Of a stretch of DNA of 64,000 nucleotides, positions 34,189 through 48,000 are shown piece after piece (position 1 is the stretch's first letter; each line of letters opens with the position of its first letter). The notes beneath the pieces are model-generated. The model saw only the letters and a list, made by a program, of their open reading frames with translations, was not told where the DNA came from and did no database searches. This stretch comes from Parelaphostrongylus tenuis (taxonomy: Eukaryota; Nematoda; Chromadorea; Rhabditida; Metastrongylidae), in assembly GCA_019055375.1 (NCBI GenBank), contig JAHQIW010000296.1:124001-188000 (forward strand), given 5' to 3'. The position numbers were made by a program, and so were the translations under genes.

Positions 34189-34449
34189 GGTACTCTTTTT
34201 CCTCAAAATTTGATGGCTAACGTTTTTCATATGCATGAAGAATCCAATTGAAAAATTCTATAGTTTTCCATAAAAATCTATCTCTATCTAGAATTCTGTA
34301 GAATTTTCAATTGGATCCTTGATGCATAGGAAATATGACCCGAGTAATCAGATATGGTGTAATATATACGTCTAAGGCTCTGACGAAGGCGTTGCCGCCG
34401 AAACGTTAGCCATCAAATTTTGAGGAAAAAGAAATACCAACTTCGTGCA
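34189..34449. mobile_element. Foldback element with a hammerhead-like core in one arm
   Basis: Left arm 34189-34260 is mirrored by 34299-34327 plus 34403-34449: GGTTGGTA, CCTCAAAATTTGATGGCTAA and TCCAATTGAAAA all recur inverted. The right arm has about 75 bp more, and that extra piece contains the hammerhead-like core. Confidence 0.7.
34376..34411 (+). ncRNA. Hammerhead-like motif with loopless stem III
   Basis: GGCT, core CTGACGA, A, stem II GGCG-TTGC-CGCC (perfect), GAAA, CG, TT, then AGCC closing a 4-bp stem I. Differences from the consensus are one extra A after the core and a stem III that is only the palindrome ACGT. It could act only as a dimer, if at all. Confidence 0.45.
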
Positions 34450-35307
34450 AGTTTTGAATAGAGAAAAGGAAAGCCTTTAAAGTGTTGACTGTTGTGTTTA
34501 TAAGGGCACGATATGTGTGTTGCGATTCATCTTTCACAGATTTTTTCAGGAGCATATGATTATCTGAAAAAGTATTTGAACACAGCAAGAGTTTTTAGTA
34601 ACAGCAAGTGTAGAAATCGAATTTAATCAAGGTTTTATAATTCGTCCCTATCAAGTGCTCTGGCTCTTTTCCGGAATCATTGAGATGTAACACAGCAAAT
34701 CTAGATCAAACTGAAAACCGCACTATATCAAGAAAAAAGTGGTCGCTGCATTACTTTGAGTATAAGGATCTCTCACCTACTATGAAACACGTGACATAAT
34801 TTTTTATTTAACGGAGAAGTTTTTGCGATGCGTGGCCTTGTCTATATCATTGTTGTGGAGTGAAATTATTGTACTGATTTTTTCAATTAATATTCTACTT
34901 TTCATCGATTATCTTGGCAAAATTCAGCTTTGATTACCTTTCCTTTTATGCACTCAATGTTTAGCTACGTTGTTTAGGTCAATGTGATAAAGAGAATACA
35001 GAATTTTATGAAGTACTGACTTGATTGATTTCTTACTAGGATAAAATTTGAACTCTTTCTAAATGACAAGATAAAATTTCATTTCATCTTACTAACAGTT
35101 ACATTTCCAAAAATGCTTGATCACTTATCGGACATGACGTAACACGGCCATCAAAAAATTTATCCACTTTCGACAGCAGATAATACAAGCAAATGAGCTA
35201 CTACATTTCTTGTCTGATTCTGCACAGTCAGTTCATTAGGCTTTTAGGGCTCTTTTCTGCTTTTCTCGACCCTCATAAGGTTTATGCATGATATTTTTAT
35301 ATTTCAG

Positions 35308-35367
35308 CCGCTTAATACACTCAATGAGACTGACAAGGACAGTCAGGAAACTTGGATGAGTGTATAG
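35308..35367 (+). CDS. Possible terminal exon
   Basis: After a good acceptor (TATATTTCAG) there are 19 codons, PLNTLNETDKDSQETWMSV, then TAG. No upstream exon was linked to it. A further open frame at 35382-35657 has no support. Confidence 0.25.
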   Translation, partial: PLNTLNETDKDSQETWMSV

Positions 35368-36139
35368 CTATGTACTGATAGATGACTGTCATTGCTGAAC
35401 ATCTACAATCAAGTCCTTTCTTTTATAGGATATTCACCATACTATGTATGACACTTAATGGCGATACAAAAAAGACAAGTGATGTTGAGGCCTATTTCCT
35501 ATACTGTCGAAATGACATAGCGCAATGTAATGAAGGATTTTCTACATTGCAAGGATACCCAGCGATCACACAGTTCCACTTGAGACAGTTAGCATACTTT
35601 GAAACGTATGAGCCGTGTATAAATCATGTCGTCAGCGATATGATAAAAATAAAGTAATATTGCTCAAAAAACGAGAACAATATGAAGGTTATCAATAAGT
35701 TTTCATATTTTCAATGCCTTAATTTAAAGAAATTCAAACGCTAGATAAACACGGTTTCCAGGCAAAAGTATCCTTTACAAAGTTTAATAATACTATCTAA
35801 TAAGAATACAAAAGCTGCACTTTAGTCGAGTCTTTTATCGTCTCTTTAGGCAGTTGCACTTAATTAATGCGAGTTTCTATCGATCTTGAAAAGAAGCAGC
35901 GCAAATTGCAGTGAATCTCTTTGAATAAACCTCAATTTCAGATGAAATACAAAGAAAAACTCAATTGCTTTCGACCGACGCAAAACGGAGAATTCCAAAA
36001 TAAAGTGAACTTGAACCTATTGATATTAATACCGCATGCAGTGCTATAAAAATCAGAATGAAGTGAAAATGTGACAAATTCGCATCACCCGTAATGGCCA
36101 ACCGAATAATTTTTTTTGTTCTTGGAAAGTCATCCATAG

Positions 36140-36815
36140 TTTAAATAACATTAATTATTACCTAAGGGAATTGAGTGCTGAGCAAAAACATGACCTTGGG
36201 CGGAAATCGAGCCCGCGTTTCATCCATACCGGGGCCGCGTGCTGCTAGCACCACACCATATAGGTACACTTGCGCCACCACTCATGCTTCAACATCTCTA
36301 TTTTAGCTATCAGCCACCAGCCTTTGATATGTTTGCTCGCGGGTGCGACTTCGCTTCATAAACCCAGTTGAGCTGACAGCCACTGTTAGATGTAATACTC
36401 CGAAATTCCAGTATTTTTAGCGATTTTTGTTCTTTCTCACCACTCACTTCTCTTAGATTTATGTGTAACATCATAACACTGCGAAAAAACAGTAAAAAGA
36501 TCAGATTTTCGGAGTGTCACATCTTGCAGTGGTTGTCAACTCAACTGGGTTTATAAAACGAAATCGCATACCCGACCAAACCTGTTAAACGTTGGTAACT
36601 GATAGCTAACATAGAGATGTTGAAGAATGAGTGGTCGGACAAATGTGCCTCGGTAGTGTAGTGGTAACATGAAGCGTCCGCGGTATGGAAGAAACGCGGG
36701 CTCGATTTCCGTCTAAGGTCGTGTTTTTGCTCACCGCTCACTTCTCTTAGGTATTTATGTAATATCATAACACTGCGAGAAAAGCAGTAAAAATACTAGA
36801 ATTCCGGAGTATTAA
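36140..36815. repeat. Inverted pair of tRNA-like repeats, family C
   Basis: The left unit (about 36170-36270) reads on the - strand as a tRNA-like head with box B GGGCTCGATTTCC. The right unit (about 36640-36745) has the same head on the + strand (GGTAGTGTAGTGGTAAC, then GCGGGCTCGATTTCC). Each is followed by GTGTTTTTGCTCA-like sequence and a CATAACACTGCGA block. That last block is also repeated directly at 36436-36520 and 36731-36815. Related units are at 60.35, 60.9 and 61.8 kb. Confidence 0.65.
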
Positions 36816-37190
36816 TCATTACCATTGGAAAAATTCAGAGAAGTTGAGAATTCCCATAGTTCTCGCTTATCGGCTTCACACTTAATTGCCAATTTTTGCT
36901 TTATTAAACCTGAATTGCCTCTCATCCTTTCGTTTTCGTGATAAAAAAAAAGCCAGAAAACGATTTTTTTATGATCTGACAATTTACAATTGTCAAAGAA
37001 CCTTTGTTGTGGGAGCTGAAGAGATTTATCAAAACAATTTATTTCAAACATTTTCGGAAGCGATAACAAAATGAAGTCATGTTTATTGCATGGATGCTGT
37101 TATTTCTCCTGGAATTTACCATCGTGTACGACTTACTCCGCATTGACACACATCGTCCCTCGTTTCTGGTCTCCTACGCACTGGACTGGT

Positions 37191-38602
37191 TCAGCGTTGT
37201 AGAGGTGGACACAGTTCTGCCGTGTCAGGATATGTGCTATTCATACGCTCCTTGAAGGCAAGTAGCGCCTTTTCGAATCTAGAATTATGTCATTCAAAAC
37301 CAAGCATTTTCTACTTGCCCATTTAGTTGGAGCCAAAGTGAATCCGGTTTTTTCTGATTATAAGGAAACAAATGAAGAACTAATCTCATTCTTAAGACAG
37401 GAACTTTCATAGGAGTATTAATCACTCGAAAGCTTGAATCCGTGGCTAAAGCCCCACGTGGTCGGTTTTCCAAAACACTTTTGATGAGGCTGCAAAATCC
37501 AAAATAAAATGTGTTCCACGACACCACGGTTTTGGGAAAAGCTCTTTTGATAGCGCAGCAGGAGAAAGAAAAGATTCATGCTGGGCACTTCGCCGACAGA
37601 GCTTTTCTTCAGACTAGTAATTACTCGATATCGTAAGTTCCAATGATACCAACGTTGTGCTTATTTTCTGGAAATACCGTTTAGGGAAAATCGATTAAGT
37701 TTTACATTTTCAGAGACCTTGTTTATCGGCCATTCCATGGGGACGGAGAGATCGATCGCGTTTGAAACACTGTTATTTAATTGGGGATTATTTTACCGTA
37801 TTGACGGAAACTTCAGATAAAAACGTATGATTCTGATGCTATGGAAAATTCACCACACGCTGATATGCTTTTCGCGCTACCAGGGAATCATGAGCGTATA
37901 GATTTGAAGGCGCGGGGTGGGTATGAAACGTAATTTTTTTCCTGGATGCTACATCGTTATGAAAGGTGTTTTGAAGAACCGGCGGCGTGGGGATGTAGCC
38001 TCGAGTCTCATTTTTTGAACAGTTACTAGCACTTCTAAGAAAAGTTTCTCTCTAGTGAATGAGATTGGTTTTTTTTCTTCCTTATAATAAGGAAGAACCA
38101 GTGGATCTGTTACATTGAATTTTTCTCAAGTGGTTGATCTCGACTTTTAAATCCACTCTGTATTTGTTTAGAATCTAAAATGGCGAACAATTATTAAGAC
38201 CAGATATGCTATAAACCGTCCATAAAACGCCTGTCGTAATTGTTAAACACAATGAAAAAAAAATTAATGTAAATCGTACAACAATGTTAGAAAAACCTAA
38301 TGGTGCTTATAGAGTCGTCCAAGGTGACAAGGATTTGGCAGTTCGATCGGGTCTAGTTAAGAGTAAATTTACGCTACATCAAAATGAACAGAGCCATCTG
38401 TGGCTACCACTTCGCCAAAAGCAACAAAAATAGTAGTTTCAAAAAAACGTGAAAGTTTTTCTTGGCTTTTCAAGGGAGTGATGCCCATTGAAGGTCTCTG
38501 GAGCAGGAGATCTCATCACACTTTCAGCTGACAGAATTATAGGTGATTTGAAGAGTAAAGACTGAGCAGCTGAACATACCATTATATATATATATATATA
38601 TA

Positions 38603-38647
<45 letters not shown>

Positions 38648-38983
38648 ATATATATACTTATATATATATATATATATATATATATGAGCGCATGTGGCGC
38701 AGTGGTTAGAGGTGCTCTGCGTCGCACACGAGGTCAACGGTTCGATCTCGCGCTCATGGCTCACCAAGCCACCCATCCCTCCGGGGTCGGTAAATTGGTA
38801 CCAGACAGGTCTCAGACTTGTCGGGGAGGATAAGGAGCACTGACTCGATTCAGCGGAGGCCACCGCGAGTCACTGTAAAGGCCAAATATGCATTCAAGCA
38901 CCTCAAACGAAGTTAAAAATTGAAGTCGAATGCATGGCGCGTCCCTCAGGGATTGATCAACGCCGAGAGCTTTATCCTTTATA

Positions 38984-39017
<34 letters not shown>

Positions 39018-42000
39018 TATATATATATATATAATTTGGTCAGTTAACAGTTGAGAACACATTTCAAATTAAGTCTTTACCGTTTTCTCAGCGTAAAAGA
39101 TTTCCGTGGAATGAAATGAGAAATATTGAGTCTACCCATAAACAAATTGCTTTCTGCCCATGCAGGAACGGCGTGTGAAGGAAAATGCTACTGAAGCGGT
39201 CAGTTGACTATCTCGAGGACAGCTTGACGATCAACTTCCTGATGGCTAATCCTCTAGATTGCTCTTTCCAGTTCTGAATCTCGCGAACCACTTCCTAGCC
39301 GTCCTTCGTACCACCATATCACCGTCCCAAGCTCCACTAATCTTGCGAGCCACTTCACCAACTTTTTTCCCCACGTGCCATTCGAGCATGAGTAGCAATC
39401 AAATTTGTTTCCATGACAACTCCATCTCAGAGCAAGTCTACGCAAGTTGTATACCAAAATGTTCGCAAGAAAATGCGCGCAATTGAATAACGTTGTTAAG
39501 CAATTTTGAATAATTCTGGCTAATGAATTTGTTGTTCATTGCCCTAGTGTCAAAACTAAGGAGCTCTTAGGTTTGAAGAGTACGTACCGAGCTGCATTTC
39601 TCTTCTGCACGGCTAGAACTTTACCACCGACGGACATCCGCTTGATTCCTCGGTGGAAGACGAACACATCATCCAGGACATCAATCGTATAGTTCGCTCG
39701 ACACATCTCCCACCTCTTAAGAACTTCTCCTGCTCAATATATTCAGAACTGTATGCTTTGAAAACGCGATTCACTTTTCTTATCTAAAAATCACTTGTGC
39801 CTTTTAACCTAAATCGCAAAGGTCATAGAATCTCTCTAAAATGGCAGGTTCTCATTCCTTAAAAAATACTAAAGGAGCAACTCACAAGTACGGTATTGTC
39901 CCTTAGTTGGAACGGAAAATTCTCGTCGTGCAGTGGAATTTGCCAATGTGACACAAACTGGGGTTCCCAATTCCATCGAGTGTACCTAGAATCACAGCAC
40001 ATCTAATGAAAGATTGTTCTTAGTGGGCGTTTCCTAACAACTTCAAAAGCTGTGTCCAAAACTTTCTTACATGGCCATCATCTCGGACACTTGGAATAAG
40101 ATCTCTTGTTCAAATATATCTGTTTCCCTCTCTTTTTTTTGCCAGAACGGGCGGCCGCCCTACCAAATAACATCAAAAGCTTCATTTTATTTGTGTGAAC
40201 CGTAGACAAACTACTTCGTGTTGGCCAAGAGTTTCCTGTTTTTTGAAACAATGGACGATAATGGGTCAATAACTGAAAGACTTAACACGTTGACAATGGC
40301 GTTGAAATCTTGCGCGGCACGCGGCGTCGTCACGCGGAGAGCACAGCAGCTACAATGACGTTGTGGTAATCTAATGAAATGGGGATTTTCAGCGTCACTA
40401 AAGGGATTGTCGTCGTCAGTGAATGGTAAAATATCGCAGAGCGACATGGTAAAGCTATCTGTAGCAGAAACAATGGCGATGCTTTCTCCTAAAACCTCGA
40501 ATCTCGAGGGAAAAGGCAGATTCTCAGTAAAACGAACTCTGCCTGCAAAACGTTAGCTTTTTTCGTTAGCAGAAAATAAAATAAAAGTCTTTTTACAAAG
40601 CGAACTTTGAGAGAATGGGCATTTCTCACACTATCGAATGACTACAAGAAAATGGATGAAAAAGAAAAAAAGAAAGTTATATTACAGCTGAAAACATGTT
40701 CCCCCTCACAACAATGTAATTTTCCCGTTGAGACATAGATGATCTTTTGATATACGGACATTCTCTTAACTAAAAAAAAACTTTTTAGAAAGGCCTAGTC
40801 TGCTATTAAAGACCAGATGAAAACCTTTTTGTTTGACTTCTTCTAGCGGTAGTATGATGTTTTAAATATACCCATTGATGTACAGTGATGTGCTTGTTAA
40901 ATCAATTAAAGGGTTGTACCGATTCTACTCTCTACATGTTATTATCACAAAGTCGTAAATCCTTTTTTTTATTGTCATAGATTGATTTTCATTGCTGTGG
41001 ATCTCGCCTGTATATAAAAAATTGGACATCAAAGACCTCTACATAGAAAAAAATTGTAAAAAAAAAAAGTTGGAGCTGCGGGCTATCATGTGGAACCTAC
41101 TGCGTCGCCCATCGTAGAGCTTGGAGGAACCAGCGATCATTGTTTCAAATTGTAGCGCCTCGCAACCACCGAATATCCGAGGATAGACAAATTTCGCTTC
41201 TATGTACAAAGTCGATAAATTCCAATGAATTATCTATTGCCAAAACTGGAGAAATAATCATAATCAAGATGAGATGAGACACGAGGAATAGAAGAATATG
41301 ATGCGGAGAGCTCAGGTGCCAATGTGAGCTTGTTAGAAGGAGATATCAAGTGAAAACTCAATATAAATAGCTGCAGATCAATTAGATAACATTAAATGTA
41401 TATCTTTGGTATAATATTTGCTTTCAATAAGGAAACGCGTGAATGTACGAATAGCATATCTTAGTCAGAAATTCTTGATTACAAGTATAAATTGAAACTG
41501 ATACATATAAAAAGTGGAATAAAATGTAAAACATGTTAACTTCATGTATACACTGAAAATTGTTCAAAAGATAGTATTCCCTTTCTCTCAAAGGACCAAA
41601 GTTCCCAAAAACCCCCCATGCATTCAGTTCTCTAGCACTCGTTTGTATACATCTATATCCGTTGATGATTCCGTGACATGTAATCAATCCTGCTCAGCAA
41701 TAAGTCATTTCACAAAGTCTTTCTCCTCATTGCGTTTTTTTTTTACAGCTTGAGCTCTCATTAATTCGCTGACGCGCTCTGGTGTGCTGGCCTATTCCAC
41801 CAACTCTACAAAATACCTACTGGTGTATTCTGTGGCGCACTTGTTGACCCTATTACCATACTACCGTTTGTATTGCTTAGGTATCGTCAAATAGTGATTA
41901 CTGTATGCATTACGTGAAGTGTTTGATCAACCAAGTTTGAGTTTGCATGTGGGAACAAAGCAAAATTTCCGTGTGGCCAACCATGAAAAGGCGAGCAGTC

Positions 42001-45000
42001 AAGTATCAAAAGTGGAAGACAATTTCTCATGAACCACACCTAATAGAACATTTATGTAGTCTAGCCGGAAAAATAGAACAATGAACAAGAATGCATGAAA
42101 TTCAATACATGCTGTTCACCATGTTCCCACCATGTCCGCACTGCTCAAAATGCATGAAGACAATCCGAGCGTCATGCTCTGGTGAATGAGATAGAATGTT
42201 TGCCCGTTAGTCGCCGCTTTTACACCAGCTCAATCTACTAAGAAAAGTATAAATTCAAAAAATATTGCTTTTGAGGTCATTAAATCCAAAGTGTGCCTAT
42301 TAATTTAACACTCTTTGCCTGATAGTTGAACTTTTCGCTGTATTTTACTTTCTTAAAAACATCGGCTTACATTGAAATATATCACGATGAAAAGCTGGAA
42401 AAAATCACTCATTTATAACAAATATCGTATAGGCAAATTCGTTAATTCCCAACAAAAATGCAAGCATTTGGCCCCTACAGTTTGCGTTAGTCATGGGAAA
42501 TCAATAAGCAACTGTACCTGAGGTCCTTCATAAAAAGTCCATCAACGCTTCCATTCTTCTTGAACCACTCATTAAGCCCATCAATATCGTGCGCTCCTAA
42601 AGAAATGTGTTAGATGTCGATTCTTACGAAATACGTGTCAATCCTTCAAACACCCATGGACGGCTATAGAAATCCATGCGCGTAGAGCCAACTGAACGAT
42701 TTTCGTGGTTTGATCAGAGTTACTTCTTCGTTTGGCGAAAATTTTTGGAATTCTTGGATTAATTCGATAGAATACGAATTTCTCTACTCGCTAATATGCT
42801 TTTAGTTTAATTATACGTGTCTTCTGCAGAGAAAAACACTGGTTGACTACGCAATTGTACCAAATTTGGCATTTAATTTATTATATTGCATTGTACAAAG
42901 GGGACATTAAGTACAATCTTTAGTTTTGCTCCTTCCCTTCCTGCTCCTTTTATGTAAAAACCCAAAGTCCAAAGTAAATAAAAAAATGGATAACAACTAC
43001 TAATTTATCGAAAATGATGATGCATGTTGTATTCGATACGTGTTCATCCAAAACTCCCACCATAATTATATTTACATCAATCATTCGTTTATTTTGATCA
43101 ATCAGAGTTAAGGTACGTGAGAAAAGGTCGAGCACTTATGGATAGTGGAAGAATGCTGAGCGGAATGGAACAACCGTGTTTGACTAAAAGGCTTAAAACA
43201 CCGACATTATGCAAACTATTGGTCGGAAATGTGTGCCTCCGGAGAAGAATTCCCGGTACTTTTCCTCTATCCGCACCAATATTCAAAAAGGTATTTTTTA
43301 ATCCTTTTTGAGACTTTAGTATATTTGACCAAGCATCTTTCGTTGGACAGAGGTTTTCATTCAGACTTTCAATAACCATTCGATAGCACAAATCTCAACA
43401 ATTTAAATGAAATGCTTGGTTTTTGAGAAGAACGTCTTAATGCGTTGTTACAGCGAAAAGATTATTGAGTTTCTTTATTTCCTAAAGTTTTCTAACAAAA
43501 CTTTTGTGAAAGTCCATATTGAAGCCCCAGCCGAGCAAATGAAGAAAATTGAGTGTGTAACATAATTTTATTTTCGTTGTGCAACTTAACAAAAAGCGTT
43601 TTTTTTAACTGAATAGATTTCTGAAATCGCAGAGATTTAGGGTTTCAAACAATTACCGAATATCTAAGAGCAAATGTTTATGCAGCGAGAAAGGCTTTCA
43701 AACAATCGTGTACCTCAGCTGTTACACCTCAGGGATTAAGGATCGCGAGAGTTATTTTCATGTCACCACACGACGCCAAATCTCACTCAGCTATTGTGGC
43801 AGAGGCGTGCGTCTCGTGGGAAAGTAGGCAGACGGACAGACACGCATGCACAGACGTGTAAAGTCATTTGTCTAACCGCTTGTCTGACTGCCGCACAAGT
43901 AACGGCACGACGCCGCGTGCCTATCAACGTTGTTCCTCAAGCGGTTGACACGTTTGTAACTGCGTTGATTTTTCGTATGGAAGGCGGCGCAAGCACCAGT
44001 TGACGAGGCGCCCTCCAATGATAATGTCATAGTTTCGTAATGAAAATTAGATTTTTATCGTTACTGGAGAGGATCTTTTCTTCTACAAATGGTAGGATAT
44101 GATTGAAGAGACCCCAACAGTGCTATGCGCAGTTGAAACAACGTCAATGCTTCTTCTGATCATTTTTCGTTCTAAAGAAGAAAACCAGATACTCACAAAG
44201 AGGCCACCTTCAGACCACTAAACATTCTCATTGTATCTTATTTATAATTCATCATATTTATGTCTCATTTAATATGTCATCACCAGATCATTTTTGCACA
44301 TAGCCGCAAGTGAAAAAATTCGTCAAATAAAATACATTATCATTTTGCACTTCTAAAATCCAATAATATGACATAGATTTTGCAATTTTGAATTCTCCCA
44401 TTTCACAAGACTCAAAAGTCACCGCAGGGCTTGAAAATGAAAAGAATGAATAGTTTGTCAAAAATGATGCACACTGCATGTAATGCACTTTATCGGTGAC
44501 GGGCAGTAATTGTCCGATCATTGGTGCTTGGGACATAAATAGAATTATTAAACAAAACGTACTTTCGCTCAAGGAGTACAAACTTTTACTATTCATCTTT
44601 TTCCTACTATGGGTATATTTTATCCTGTCAACTATTGGCACAGGACAAAGACCTTTTGGAACTAAACTTAGTAACTATCAGGTTGAAAAGAAAGTTCTGG
44701 GGCATCTTAATAAGCATGAGATATCTCCCATACATATCATGGGGATATTACACTTTCTTATGTAGGAAATCCCACTGAAGGCCTAGATATTCTTCGTCTT
44801 TATTTTCACTTTCTTATAAGCCTCCGCCATGTCCAACGATACAATATAAGTTCGTGTTTTATTGCATCACTATTGGACAAAAGGATCTTTTACAACGAAC
44901 TGCAGTTGACGTGAAATCAGCGAAATTGCAGAGGAAGGCACAACAAGAAAATCTGCTATTGGACGTTGGTTTCAATGTTCCTTAATGTCGAAGATATTGA

Positions 45001-48000
45001 CTTCGAAGACAAGCCTCGTTCAGTGCTGCTTTGAGGGATGAACCGTCGTCAAAAGCTTGCTAACCAGATTCGACCAGATCCGAAACTTGGCGGACCGATG
45101 ACCGATTGCCGTTGAACACGATGGTCTTTATTTTGAAAATAGTTGTTATTGTTCTTGTTTAAAATTCATGCATAAGTTTTCAATTCTTTACAAGTGCCTT
45201 AGAACTTTATTTCCAACCGGTTTTCCAACACAGATTTTTTGGGCCACGCGCCAATAAACCTGGCGGACACGCGGCGCGTGCCGGAAGTGCGCCGAAAACG
45301 ATGCATTTCATCCCAAACGTGTCTTAAAAGGGCCACTGGATTTCCCGATGAGGTAGCACAACAAAGGCCGTAAAACGCTGTTGCACTTCCAAATGTATTC
45401 AAATAACAGGAATAGTTCCCATTGTCCCATTGTCTAGATTTTTAGTGACTTACGAAGAACTCTGCATACCTGGATAGTACATAGAGTGGAAAACTACAGC
45501 GGCACCAGTTCGGTACAGTTTGTACAAGTCGGCTTTGTTCTTTGGAAATCTGAAGAGTTTCAAACGATGGTAAATTGATGGTGGATATCCACGGTGGTTC
45601 AATTAATTGGAGAAAGGATATTTGGAACAAAACGGCTGAAAAATGATTTATACCTCATTCGCTTTGGCTTCTTCAATTTTTGTTGGAAAGAATCAAAAGT
45701 TCTCTTCAGAATTTCGTCAACTTGTTCTTTAACCCTTCTTTTCTTTCCTCTACAAATATTTCTTTCCTCGTCTACTCTCAAAATCGTTCCTTAGAAAACT
45801 CACTCGTTAACTCGTTCATCAACCTCGAAAATTCTGTAGACAAGCATTGTTTGTGGTTTCTCGGTCAGACGGCTGTGAGCCACTGCTCGCACAGTTTTTT
45901 TCAAAACCTAAAGAAAAAATGTTGGCTATCACATTCTTCATATCCACTTCGTTTATACTGCCATCAAGCTGATTCTTTCCGATATAATATTTTTCTCGAA
46001 AATCAAAACATTGTGCTATCGAGTGCAGTTTTTCCCAGCTGGCTTCAGTACCGATTTGACATTTCCAAATCGTTCTCTTTAATAAGTGATGGCTCATGGC
46101 AATAATATAGTGGAAACATGGCTAAGACAACGGCATAGTTTCACGAGTTAGTGTGTTAGTTACCACGTGAGCTTGGGAACGAGTTGTCGAAAGTTTGAAG
46201 TTCAACTGAGGTTTTATTTCGCTTATGCCAAAGCACGCTTGTGATCGTATTTCAAAATACTTTTTTGAAGAAACAAAAGCACGACTTCTGTTGTCCAAGA
46301 TTACCACACTGTTGTTGATTTCAATCGGTTGAGGTCACTTAACCTGAACCTAATCTGATACGTTTCGGTTACTTCCGTCTATTTCTTTTCCTCGGCTTTT
46401 CAGTGAGAAGAAAAACTTTTCACAATAGGAATGGGTTGTCGGGAAGGAACCGTATCCCTCGTAGCTATTTTCACTTGGATGACTTAGGTAGATGTCTAAA
46501 TAAGTGAGAAGCCAAAGTTTCTTTTCACCACTCACCAGCCTCAAAAAGTTGAAAAACATCTCTAGTATATTTTATAAGAATGGGTCCCTGATCCTAGAAG
46601 TCAAAATACTTTCTATATATATCTTTCTACTTTCTACTGTATATACTTTCTATATAGCCCAATACGATAAGCTTATCTGGAAGGCACTGACAAATAGACA
46701 GAACCACACACTAACCTTTACTGAAGAAGTGTTCGTAGTCGGTAATCACTATATATTTCGAGGCAGAAAACTGTAAACAATATTAATTAAATCTATGATG
46801 CGGATAAACCTCATTATTTTTCCTTTCCAAGTTAAATAAATCTAAGTTCTGTAAGCCTATGGAGTTAAATCATGTCACTTCATCGCAGTTATCCACGCTT
46901 GATTTCACTGCCTACCCAAGTTTGAACGTTTCAGATGATACTAGAGATGATGTATTTTGTCATCAGAAGCCACCGCTTCCTCTAAATTTACATTGAACAA
47001 TGTAGACTGTTCCTTCGTAGCTTCTTTGCTATCGTTACAGTTTCCGCATATATATAACAACATGATGTGAATTCTTCTACAACAAGAAAAAATGACAGTC
47101 AGCTTTGTTGGTGGAATAATGCATTCATTTAGAAAAGAACTGCGTATGTCAAACTCGATTCCTCCGCTCAAAAGTCAAAGGAGTGAAACCATCAACTGAT
47201 AGCCCTAATATCGTTGTTCCACTGGGAAGGCAAAGAACCTGAAGCAGAAGAGGACTTGACTGACTAAACGGATCTGATGGTGAAAGTTCATAACAATGAG
47301 GGGTACTAATCGTACAATATATAGACGCTTTTAGTCGTACATATTTCAGAATGCTCATAGTTCTATAAAACTTGTAACACACTATGCGAGCGATATTTCT
47401 TGCAGTATTGACAGGATAGAGAGCGACTTGCTCGACGCTGGCCTTCTGATGCTTTTCACATACAGAAGCGAACGACAACGATGGCAGAACGAGGGAAGCA
47501 GAACAATTTGTCGTCCACGTCTTCGGGAACACCAAATGGGCTCGAAGATGTTGCTCTACCTCAGTGGACAATCGACGAATCTTCTTCAGCTGAAAAATAA
47601 AATATTTTTGAAAAACATTTGCATTACCAACTTTCAGTCATAACTTGATTATGCCTTAGTTCTGCTCTTTTCCCAAGTTATGGAACGGAGCCGTTGATCT
47701 CCTGGATCTGAATTACTCCAAACTGCGTTCGATCATGAAGAATGGCATGTGGCAAGTAGTGCAAAATGTTAACATCATGGAGCAAAAATTTTTGAGACTA
47801 TACTTTGTCTACCACGGATATGTTGAGAAGTTGTATGAGTTTCGCCCATTATTTCGAGATCGGAAAGAGTAATTTGCTAAATTTGCTGTGTCCTGCATAT
47901 CGGAAGACACCTTGTTCACTTCCTTTGTTTTTTTCTTCACGACATGAGTTCCTAGTTTAGTTGTCTTTGTTTCTTCAGCGGTAAAGAATATAGCCCAACT

